From Monosporascus cannonballus (lineage: Eukaryota; Ascomycota; Sordariomycetes; Xylariales): a stretch of DNA of 64,000 nucleotides. Location: positions 1 through 64,000 of the forward strand of contig QJNS01000167.1 in assembly GCA_004154925.1 (NCBI GenBank). The letters run 5' to 3'. Of the stretch, positions 35,751-46,180 are shown in pieces. Positions within the stretch are counted from its first letter, which is position 1; each line of letters opens with the position of its first letter. A program made the translations under genes and the position numbers. A model generated the notes under the pieces. It saw nothing but the letters and a program-made list of their open reading frames with translations, did no database searches and was not told the DNA's origin.

Positions 35751-37407
35751 TACGCGCCGTTAACGTTAATAAGGACCGGAATATTTACGAAAATTAATTA
35801 AAAATTAAAATTTTTCGTTAGTTTTTTGATTAAATTATTTATCTATATTTCGGTATCCATACTTATTTGTACTGCTATGTCCTCCGTATTTTTCTTAATA
35901 AATGCCTTTTTTTAAAAAAAAAACGGCTTTGTTTCGATCGTTATGCAATTATTAGCCGAAATGGATTGGACGTATACGTTTATTTCGGCTTTTTTTAGGT
36001 TTATATTTAAAAATTGGTTCAATTTTTATTATATATTATAACGTTTTATATAGTTTTCGAAAATCGGTTTCCGTATAGCCGGGATAACCAAGTTTTTGTA
36101 TCCTTTTTTAATTTGCAATTTACGTTTTTATAACTTAATTTCTTATAATTATAATATTTAAATAAGCTTTTATAAAAGTTAAGGATATTAAATTATGCAG
36201 ATTTATTTCGATCGAAATTAAATTAACGATTATTTATTTTCCGAATATAAAAATATTTATAATCCTTATTATTTTTATACGGCGTCTTTAATTTGCTTTA
36301 AGAATTTTTTTTCTCTCAAAATATTAAAATAAAATTGTTTATACTTATTAATATTTTTAGTAGAACATAATCGGTTTTTCTTTATTTTTTTAAATATTCT
36401 AGTAGCGTTTTACCTTATTTGATACGTTCTTAATTCGTTTTAATTTAATGTTTTTTTTGCAATAAAGTATTTCGTAACTTTAATATTAATTTGTAAAAAT
36501 AATTAAAAATAAAAGGTATTTTATCCCGATTACCTTTCGAGCTAAAAACTTCCGTAAATTTTCTTTTATAAATTAAAAGGTTTCATTTAATATAAATGTT
36601 TAATAACGATTAATTAAATTATTATCGTAATTTTATAAATTGTTTCCTATATTTCTTATCGAAAAAATTAAGATTTACGTAACTTTTTCTAATAAAAATC
36701 TCTAAATTTTTCATTTTTATTTTTTTTCGTAATTATAATAATGAAGTATAACATAATATAATCGTTAAATATTTATAATAAAAACATTCATACAGCCCAT
36801 AGCCTGTTAGATATAAATAAAGGCATTTCGCCTTGGCTTTTTGGCGTAAATTTTCGTAATAATATTTATTTAATCTTTTTTTTTAATCGACGCGTATTCG
36901 GAAAATTTCGGGCAATTATAACGCAATATTTATTTACCGCTTTTGGATTTTTTGCGACGATATTATAATTAACTTATAAAGTTTTATTTTTTTTAATTTG
37001 TATTATTATTTATTATTCGGTTAATTATCGAAATAATTCCGAATATTATTTATTTTATTAGCGGATAATTTCCAAAATCTAGTTATGATTATAAGGTTTA
37101 TTTCTTTTTATTTTAAGTTCCTGGGCGTAATTATTATATTACATCCGTTTTCCGACTGTTTAATTAACGGTTGTCGGGATATATCCTTATTATATATATA
37201 AAGTAATTCGGGATCTCGGGGACCATGGTCCTTTGCTCGTTAAGGTTCCGTTATAAGCTTTTTCGCCTATTCCCGTACCGTGATCGATCGTTTATCGGTT
37301 AGGTTCCGATCGGCGGTCTTTTCGACTAATAACTTAGGTTTGTTTTGTAATCGGCGAGCTTTGTTTTTGGTAATTATTATGTTACTCTTTATAATAAATA
37401 AAAGAAT
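35751..37407 (-). pseudogene. 5' (gag/protease) region of element IV, poorly readable
   Basis: Between the RT relic and the 5' LTR, where gag and protease must have been. A short minus-strand phrase near 36950-36900 (RYNCPKFSEYAS) may be a ruined zinc knuckle, but only one ligand is in place. A GC-richer patch at 37190-37330 adjoins the LTR. No start codon or domain can be assigned. Confidence 0.4.
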
Positions 37408-37613
37408 TGTAAAATAATAGATAGTTACGAACTAGATAAGGTAATTTCCGACTAATCGTAAAGTAAATATCAAGAAATAAATATATTAGGTTATTTTTAT
37501 CTGGCGTTTTTTATTAGTTGCCAAATGGTAGATTTATATTAATAAGTGAGTCGATGGCTGATCGATGGCTGGTCGGCTACCAGCCTTAACCTTATAAGGG
37601 CTGTATTCTTATA
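37408..37613 (-). repeat. 5' LTR of element IV
   Basis: 206 bp, TGTAAAATAATAG to TTCTTATA on the plus strand, then TTTAG (37614-37618), the right duplication. Its last 80 bp keep words such as CGATGGCTGGTCGGCTACCA. Confidence 0.9.
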
Positions 37614-37618
37614 TTTAG

Positions 37619-37639
37619 TTAAACCGTACAGGAGTCATA
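37619..37639 (+). repeat. 3' LTR of element III, right stub
   Basis: The last 21 bp of the 3' LTR of element III (TTAAACCGTACAGG... to GTCATA), separated from its body by element IV. It is followed by TATAA (37640-37644), the right duplication of element III. It aligns without gaps to 19190-19210. Confidence 0.85.
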
Positions 37640-37644
37640 TATAA

Positions 37645-39990
37645 TATACTATAAATAAACGTTTATATTCGTATAAATATTAAGTCTATATTATATAAAC
37701 TTTTAATGCGTATTTACAAATAAAATATAATTCGACCTTAAGGTAATTTAATTAACACGGCGCCGGTATAACTGATTTTAACGGTTACGAATTTTTATCG
37801 AATAAATCTTTTTATAAATAATAGAAATAATATATTTAAAAAAAGTTGAAACTTTTTTTTCAAAATTATATATATAAAAGCTCAAACTAAAACGATATAA
37901 GATTTTGTAAGTAATTTATTTGCGTGTGAAAAAGAATTCGAACGCAGATAATTTTAATGATAAAAGCGTTGATAATATAATAGCGGAAAATATTAAATTT
38001 TTAACAGATATGTTTAAAATCAACAATAAAAATAATAAACCTTTTTCGTTTTAAATATTAATAAACTTAATCGTTACTATATCCGTACTCGTAATAAAAA
38101 TAATTAATACAGATATATAATAATTCGCATACTTTTATATAGCTTTTACGTCGAAATATATTTTATTTTTAAGTATATTGTTTAAATGTTTTATAAATAA
38201 TTTTAACTCTATATAAATAAATACAAATTAGATGATTTCGTTTAAAAATATACAAAACCTATAACATTAAATACTTTGTTTACAGTACAATTTATATTTT
38301 AAATAAGAATGAGATATATTTAATATATAAAAAAAGAAAGAATTAAAAAATATATATAAATACAACTAAAACAAATTTTATATAAGAAATATACAGCTAA
38401 TATAAGTTCGTATAAAGATAGGTAAAGTTATACAGGCTAAATAAACTTTAATAAAATTCTAATATTTATAATTCTATATATTATATATATTATATAATTA
38501 TTATGAAAAATAAAATTAATTAATTTAAAATAATAGATATCTTCTTTTATTAAAAGAATATTTGATATAAAATGGAATTTACGAATGAATTATTTAATTC
38601 ATAATACTTTTTAGAAATTAATTTAAATTTTTAATATCTTTTAATACTAAATTTAAATCTCTAAGAATAAAAACATATTATAAATATATATTATATATAA
38701 TTAATATTTAAAAGTGTATTTTTAGAAATCAAAAACAATTGTAATTTAGTATATTATTAAATATAATAATTTATTAGATAAATCTTAATTAATTAAGTTG
38801 TTCGAATTAAATATATAATATACTTAAAATTATTGTAAATATTGTATTTAAGTGTTTTATTTTAGGCCTTTTCAATAACTATTTTAATTTCTATTAATTC
38901 TGTTTTAGTATTATTATTTTATTAAACCTTTTATATCTTTTAAAATAATTATTTAAGAGTGTATTGGGTTTTGATTGTGGTATAGAGTATTTTTGTTTTA
39001 TTGTTTATAAAAACACTATTAAAATATTAACAAATAGTTTATATAAATATAATTTAAAAGATTTTAAATAAAAGGATGTTATTAAATGTTATAATACTTC
39101 TAAATGTGTTATAAATTTTTCTAAAATAATTTATAATATAAATATAATAATATCATAATAAAGTTTAATTATTAGATATCTAAATATATTTTACAATAAA
39201 AAGTGTGTTAAAGTCTTAATTTAATACAAACGGTTATAATATGATGTATAATTATAATATAATTTATATAATTATTTAAATATATTTTAATTATATGTAA
39301 ATATAAATATTAAAATTCAAGTTTTATTGTTAAGTTTATATATTTATTATTGATTACCATTTTTAATTAAAACTTTATTAAACTTATTTAAATATTTTAA
39401 AATCTTTAATATTCATAATTATATATTTTATTATAATGAAAATATTTCTTAACTATGCATTTATTAAAAGCATATGTTTTATTATAATAAATTTTAGAAT
39501 TATAATTATAATAAAATTATAATATGTATAATAATATTTCAAATATTGTAATATATTTATTAAAAATTAATATTTAATTAATTATTTACTTTTTTATAAT
39601 ATACTAAAAAAATACTACATTTATTTTATTTGTTATATGTTTATATAAAATAAAAAAATATTTATATATATAAAATAAAATTTATTTTTCATTTTACAAT
39701 ATAAATAAATAAATTTATTTTAATTTTTTATAAATTATATTATATCATTAATATCAAAAGGTATATAACGCACCACACAAGCCTACCGTGTCTATAAGTT
39801 TACCGGATAATATTTTGACACATTTTAAACTTTTAACTTCAATTATTTATTATTTCGTACTTAGAAAATAAAACGGTTTATAAAAAAATCAAAATAAATT
39901 AGTCGTTTAAATTAAAAAAAGAAACTCGAAACTTAATTATACGATATATAATTGTATATATAAAACCACTTATTTCACTTTATATAAATA
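37645..39990. other. Very AT-rich, CpG-poor DNA without a gene
   Basis: From about 38300 the texture changes. CpG nearly disappears while TpG and CpA are common, opposite to the RIP pattern elsewhere. Only short low-complexity frames exist. Sequence around 39760-39830 (CGCACCACACAAGCCTACCG) is less AT-rich and may mark the left end of the pogo element. No genes, RNA genes or terminal repeats are supported. Confidence 0.5.
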
Positions 39991-39994
39991 ATAT

Positions 39995-41755
39995 ATCGGC
40001 GAATTCTCTAAAGTCTATATTATTTTTAAATTTCAAAAATTAACGCTAATCGAAAAGAAATCTTATATCTACCAAACCTTTAACCTAAATACATAAATAT
40101 TTCTTATCCGGTTTTAGTATATTAAAAATATAGCGAATTTAATTCTAGCTTAAGGGATTGTAATACGTACTAAGATTAATTAGGCGTCGAACTTTATTAA
40201 ATGGAAAAAACTTAAAACGCGATTAAATCGAAAAATCGATTATTAACTGATATTATACGAAAATCTAAAGATATTTTCAAAATAATTAGAACTTATTCGA
40301 ATTATTATTACAAAATATTATATTATAGAAAAGTATATTTATAACTGTAATAAAACTACATTTTTAATACAGCTTTTTATAGCGATAAGTATAATAATTA
40401 TAAATATTAAAAAACGTAAAAAACTTTAAGAAATATAATTAAAAATTCGGAAAAAAATACAATTATTGAAATTATTTATTCGTAAAATTAAACCTTATCT
40501 TTATTTAGTATTTTAGCAGAAAACAAATTATTTTAATTTCTAATATCGATACTATAAATTATTATTTTGTTAAAAATTCAATATAAGTTATAATAGTTAA
40601 AAAATAGACGAATTGAGTTTAAAACTAGTTTAATATTTCCATAAATATATTCGAACGCGTACGAAAAAATCTAATCGTTTTTTCATTCTCGACGATTACG
40701 AAAATTATTATTTCATAAAATTCGAAAAAATGTTATATAAATAACGGTATTATTACGTTTTATATATTTGTCTATTTTTTATGAGCTCTAATTTTTAGAC
40801 GTATTTTATTTTTTGTTTTAAAATGCCTTTATTTGCTTTATATCGAAAATTTAATATAACGTTATTATAGTTATAGTGCGAAAAAAGATTTTCTCGCCGG
40901 CTTTTACAACGCGTTTAAAACTGCTATAACGTTCGACAATATCAAATCCGAATTTGCAATAACCGGGCTTATTTTATTTGATGTTAATAATATCTTTTTC
41001 GGCTTGAAAATGTTTTTAATTATCTTAATATTAACCGTTTCGCCGCTTAGTTCTACCGGTTGTATATTTTTTTTCTTTTCTGTGAAAACTCTTAAAAATA
41101 TCCATAAAATAATATAATAAAGACGTTATTTATAAAGGAAATAAAAAATCACTAAAGTAGTTCGCTAATAAAAATAATAAAATCGGTTAATCTTTTAATA
41201 AAAAATTACTTATTACTTTTGTATAAAGTAATTGTTTTTAGAGAAAAAACCGACAAATTATATAAAACGAACTTTATCTTAAGCAAATGTCGAAGGACAA
41301 ATAATAAACGTCTTTTTTATAAAAAAAGCATTTATTATACAAAAGAAATAAGTTCTTTTGGCGAAACAAAATTGATAATGAAAAAAATATAACTAATAAC
41401 AGCTAAAGATAATTATCGTAAAACGGTTAAAACGAAAAAACGAAAATATAACGTCTATAACAAGCTCGGATATAATTATAAAAGTACAGCTTCTATAAGG
41501 ATGAGGCTGGTAGCCGACCAGCCACCGATCAGCCACCGACCCACTTATTAGTATAAATCTACGATCTGGCAGCTAGTGAGAAACGCTAGATAGAAGTAAT
41601 CTAATACATTCACTTTTTGGAATCTGCTTTACAACTAGTCGGAGATTACATTATCTCCGCTTATAGCTGTCCATTATCTTACAATAATACGTATACTTAT
41701 AAAAAAGCTATAAATATGGTTAACGAAAAAGAATCCGATTAAATAAATTCATTTT
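39995..41755 (+). pseudogene. Fot1/pogo-type transposase relic (Tc1-mariner superfamily)
   Basis: Plus strand, broken by stops. The order of blocks is diagnostic. A CENP-B-type DNA-binding region comes first (FKFQKLTLIEKKSYIYQ near 40030, then ASNFIKWKKLKTRLNRKIDY near 40187). The DDE domain follows, with EKYIYNCNKTTFLI near 40330 (first acidic residue Asp now Asn) and KSNRFFILDDYENYYFIKFE near 40660 (second Asp). After it comes a conserved KDFLAGFYNAFKTAITFDNI block near 40890. The C-terminus is basic and ends in what was a CX2CX4HX4C knuckle, YNVYNKLGYN|TYTY, then KKAINMVNEKESD and a stop near 41738. The solo LTR at 41477-41683 lies within the knuckle. Removing it with one ATAAT restores the reading frame. 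Terminal inverted repeats were not confirmed. Confidence 0.82.
41477..41683 (-). repeat. Solo LTR of the element IV family
   Basis: 207 bp, inverted relative to the element IV LTRs, with perfect duplications ATAAT (41472-41476, 41684-41688). Begins TATAAAAGTACAG and ends ATTATCTTACA on the plus strand. It sits in the C-terminal coding region of the pogo transposase. Its GC content is higher than that of the surrounding transposase. Confidence 0.9.
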
Positions 41756-43336
41756 ATATATTATAGTTAATTAATTTTAATTTATTGTAGAAAGATGTTA
41801 AAAACTATCCGATAAGCGTGTATATTTGTTTTGCTTATATAATATGATTAATATAATTAAAATATTAAAATATTTAAAAAAGTCAATTTATTTAACAATA
41901 TAATATATTATATGAAATGAATAAAGATACTTACGAAAATATACGAATTTATATTTATTTATTTTAAGATATATTACTTTATATATATTTACTTAATTTA
42001 ATTTAATTTTTGGTAATTTTTAAAACCTTTACCAAAAATATAATAATTATTAAAACATATTTGTTTAGTTATAATTTTTTAAGACATTTAAATAAAATAT
42101 ATATAATTTTATATTAATTTACTTATTTTTTAATTATGAAAAGGGTTTTAATAAAAACAAAAAGCAAAATTCTTGTTATTAATAATTTTAACTGTGTATT
42201 AATTATTTATTTATTCGACTTAATAAAGAATAATATTTTAAATATTTTTAAATAATCACAAGCGATATATTGTCGTTATTGTTTGCGTTGTTATTTATAT
42301 TAATTAATATAAGCTCGTATAAATTTGAATAAAATTTATTATATATTTATGAAATAAAACAAAGCAAAATACTTTTTATTAATATAAAATTTGTAATTAT
42401 AAATTTACAAAGAATATTAATAATATTAATAAGTTTTATTTAAATATATTTAAACAGAATAAATAATAAATATAAAAGGGGTTTCGTTATGTAAATTTAT
42501 ATCTCCTATTTTAAATATATAAAACTGTACAAAACTTTATATAAAGTTATGTTTGTAATTTTTGTATATATAATTAGTAATGAATTTAAATATATTATAA
42601 ATAATTATAATATATTTTTATTAAATTCGTTTAGACTTAGTTTTAGCTGTAATAAAATTATTCGTTTAATTACGACATTTCAATAGATTAATTAAAATCT
42701 TTAATTTTTATACCTTCTCGTTAACTTTTATATAATTTTATATAATTTTATATTTATCTTATAATCCTTAAACAAATTTTATGTCTGTACTCTTTTAGCA
42801 AAATATAATAAATTAAATGTTTTTTTAATTTTATTAAAGCTATCTCTATCGATTTCGAGAGTATTTAATTCGTGTAATTGGATAAAAACGTTTTTTAAAA
42901 GGTTTAGTATATTAATTAGTTTATTATTTTAATAAAGTTTACACAAATTTATAAAATTTGTAAATATTTATTTACGTTCGATAATATCTATACGCGCTTA
43001 ATTAAGAACAAATTAATTTAATTTGAGATTATTTATATTATAACGTATTTAATTAACTTTATATGTCTGTATATAAGCTTTTACAAATTTATATATATTT
43101 TTATAAATATCTATTTATTATAATTAATTAACTATATATTTTAACTGGTTCTGTAAAGTGAAAATAAATTTGTAACAATTTTATAATAATATATATATAT
43201 GTGTAAAAATATTAATAAATTTATTTATTTAAAAATATATAAAGAAAAGAGTTTATTAAGATATACATTGCTAGAATTTGTATACATACATGCTAAGTAT
43301 CTAACTTCATTATATTTAATAGCTACAATATATATA
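41756..43336. other. Very AT-rich, CpG-poor DNA without a gene
   Basis: Has the same texture as 38300-39760: long A/T runs, few CpG, and TpG/CpA retained (for example TATATATGTGTAAAA near 43190). I infer that the two stretches were one region before the pogo element landed. No coding frame, RNA gene or repeat boundary can be supported. Confidence 0.5.
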
Positions 43337-43640
43337 CAGTAGGGTGGCCTAATTAAAAATTTGAGTTTGTCGCAATGATCTCTGTCCTGCACTCTAGCTG
43401 TTCCATGTCCCCATTCTTAACCGACTACCCAACCCTTGAAGATTACGCTCAATCCTTACCTCATCTTGATCAGGACCCCATTTTGGAGGTTGTGGCTGCG
43501 CCTGCGGCGCAGCAGCCGTAGCCACAGCTATAGCTTTTGATTAAGAAATATCTGTTAGGGGTCTAATGTATTAACTAAACTCCTTTAAGAATAATACTTA
43601 CAAAAATAACAAAACCTCCAAAATAAGGCCTGATAGCAAG
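43337..43640 (+). other. GC-normal scrap, possible 5' end of a DNA transposon
   Basis: Begins at a TA dinucleotide followed by CAGTAGGGTGGCC, which looks like a Tc1/mariner-type terminal repeat start. A plus-strand frame begins at ATG 43375 and runs 48 codons (MISVLHSSCSMSPFLTDYPT, then LEDYAQSLPHLDQ...) to a TAG at 43519 that could be a mutated CAG. The reading stays plausible for another short stretch. The sequence is hardly RIP-mutated and drops back to AT-rich DNA by 43640. No matching terminal repeat was found on the right, so it may be truncated. I do not recognise the protein. Confidence 0.35.
43492..43525. repeat. GC-rich hairpin
   Basis: GTGGCTGCGCCTG pairs with CAGCCGTAGCCAC (11 of 13 positions) around an 8-base loop. 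It lies inside the short frame described for 43337-43640. It could be a folded RNA/DNA signal or an accident of Ala/Gln codons. Confidence 0.5.
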
Positions 43641-45559
43641 TTATAATTTTTTCGTTCCGTTTAATACGTTTTTATATAAATTTGCAGAAATTATTAATAT
43701 TAATTTTAGCAAAATATGCTAATTACGAAGTTCTTAGTATTTTAACTTATATAATTTAATATAAAATTAAAATCTTTATTTTTTAATATAATAATAATTT
43801 TAATTAATACGAAATAAAAATTATTATAATAAAAAAATGGCCCAAAATCTTAATTAATATATGTTATAACCTTTTATCCCTTTGGGGCTAATACGATAAT
43901 AACATAACCTTATAAATTAAAATAATAGTATATAAGGCTTTAAAGTATTCGTAATAAAGCCCGAAATATATTCTTTTCTTAATTAGTTAAGTACGAATAA
44001 TATACTTAAAGGTTTAAGGTAGATATTTTAAATTTTCGAATATTTAATTTTCCAAAACGAAATATTTATTTTTATTAGATATTTTTATCGGTTTTTTGCC
44101 AATATAAACATAATTAACTTATATGCTAATATTATATATACGGCCGATAACCTTATAGATATTTTATGCCGTTAATTTATTCGCCTTATATTAAATATTA
44201 TATTTAGCGGATAAAGCCGTATTTTACGGAAAATATAAGTCGATATAATATATAATTTGGTTTTCGGAAAATTTAATGCTTTTTTATTATTAAGATAAAT
44301 TTTAAGAAATCCTTAATTATTTAAATTTTTTTCGTTAATAACCGATTTAATTATTATTTAAATTATATTATTAATTAAGGTAATAAAAAAATACCAAATT
44401 TTTATATTAATAATTTTATATTTTGTTTTTATTTTAATATATATAAATACGAAAAAACTTAATTTAAAAATATTTAACCGTATAACTGGCGAATAATATA
44501 ATTATATTATTTTTAATTTTAAATAAATATCGAAGGATTAATTTTAAATTATTATATTAAATTTTATTTTCGAATAATAATATAATTTGGTTATTATCGA
44601 CGAAATATATTTATTATTAAAATAGAAAAATTTCCGGTTTAAATATATTAATATTTATAATTTGCGTTTTATTTTTTTATTTATATATATTAATTTACGT
44701 ATATAATAACTGCCAGTAATACTATAAAAAAAGAATTGCGAAATATAGCGGTTTTAATTAAATTAACGGCTTAATTAAATATGGCTATAAGGCGAAAGTC
44801 GGACATTTTAATATTAATCGTTCCGAAATTAATATTATTATTTTCTTAATATTTAAAAGTTAATGTTCGAATTAAAAATATTTAAATTTTTTAATAATTA
44901 ATATATCCGAATTATTAAATAATATTTTTTTAATTTAATTTAATAATTTACGTTTTTTTATTAAAATTATTATTTATATTAATAATAAGGCAAAAATTAT
45001 AAATATCGGGAATTACTTAATTAGGATTATAATAAACCGAGGGTATTTATTAAAAGTTATAAAAGAAATTATTAAATTTTATAATTCCGAAATATTTTAC
45101 GGAAATTAAGTTTACGTATATAATAATTTAAAATAATCGGATAATTTTATCCGTATCGTCGTATTTATTATTACTTTTAAATTAAATATAAATATTTCAA
45201 ATATTAATTAAATAATATAATAAAATATATTACAAAATATTTCGATTAAGGATATATAATAGTAATTTAATTAAACGGTTTATAATTATAAGTAATTAAA
45301 TATAAATAATTATAAATAAATTATATTATTTTTATTTTATTAAGTATTTAATAAATATAGAATTAAGTTATTTATTTTAAAAAAAGTTAAAATAACGAAA
45401 ATAATTTAAATCTAATAAATTAAAAACCGTATTATTTATAAGAATATAAAGATCGTAATAGAAAATGATATAACGGATTCGGATAATAAGGAAAATAATA
45501 TATAATTTATTACGAATAATCTTAATTAGGACGAAATAATTATTAAATTTTAATTTTAA

Positions 45560-46180
45560 TTTTCGGCCGGCCAAAATATTATTCGTAAACTTCCGAAATG
45601 GAATAATTTTAATTTATGGTACCGGATAAAAATAAGGTTTTAATAATACGTATTAATTAACGACAAATATATTCGTAAAACGATTTCATTATATTTAAAA
45701 AAACGAAATTATTATGTTAAAAAATCGTAATAATTTAATTTCGGCTACGTTTTATTATAATATATGTACGTTTAATTTTTTTTTTATATATCTGAATTTT
45801 AAAATTCGAAAATATTTACGTAAAAATAATTACAAACTGGTTCGATAAAGGCGGCTGTTTGGGAAATAATAAATTCTAATATAAATAACGGGCGAATAAA
45901 TTATTTTTTACGCGGTTATTTTTATTTGGCGGTAAAAAAGCAAAATAAATATTTATTTTTATTAAATTTAAACGGTTTTTATTTAATCAATTTTCGAATA
46001 AATTAAACGAAATTAAAAATCTATATGTAATTCAAAATATAATTAAATTAATTAAGACGGTTCCCGGTTTCGATAAATGGCAATATTAGGATATTTTAAA
46101 AGACCGTTTATTTTTTGCGTTATATATAATATATAAAAAAATTATATTTTCGATTTTACAGAAAATATAAGTAATTTTCC
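45560..46180 (+). pseudogene. Unidentified decayed coding region, plus strand
   Basis: A plus-strand frame reads IITNWFDKGGCLGNNKF from about 45825, then, after RIP-type stops, RANKLFFTRLFLFGGKKAK, IFIFIKFKRFLFNQFSNKLN and TVPGFDKWQY, to about 46150. Codon content is unlike the random AT background. An Asp/Asn-rich stretch (ENDITDSDNKENN) lies just upstream at about 45460. I cannot name the family. Limits are approximate and neither end is defined. Confidence 0.4.

Larger units (their letters stand above)
25556..37613 (-). mobile_element. Element IV: Ty3/Gypsy retrotransposon with 206-bp LTRs, nested in III and itself invaded twice
   Basis: Inserted in the 3' LTR of element III, with the duplication CTTAG (25551-25555) / TTTAG (37614-37618). 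LTRs are 25556-25761 and 37408-37613, 206 bp each. Coding is on the minus strand, so the 5' LTR is on the right. Removing element V, the solo LTR and their duplicated target sites leaves about 5.6 kb, a normal Gypsy length. RT, RNase H and integrase run through in order, and the RNase H reading continues correctly across both nested insertions. No chromodomain was seen. A third LTR of this family is the solo LTR at 41477-41683. Confidence 0.9.
18846..37639 (+). mobile_element. Element III: Ty3/Gypsy chromovirus carrying a nested insertion in its 3' LTR
   Basis: The outermost element of the nest. Its own sequence is 18846-25555 plus 37619-37639, about 6.73 kb, interrupted by element IV. The duplication TATAA lies at 18841-18845 and 37640-37644, 18.8 kb apart, which proves that everything between entered as one insertion plus later ones. 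It encodes gag, protease, RT, RNase H, integrase and a chromodomain on the plus strand, and the antisense six-Cys gene on the minus strand. LTR length and sequence place it in the same family as element V. It is the most heavily mutated of the three chromoviruses in gag and chromodomain, yet its RT active site is intact. Confidence 0.92.

Noticed and set aside
25554..37620. 27639-28003 and 33883-34276 as an LTR pair of one element
   Set aside because: Their halves differ and each has its own target duplication. 27639-28003 pairs with 33317-33681, and 33883-34276 is a solo LTR.
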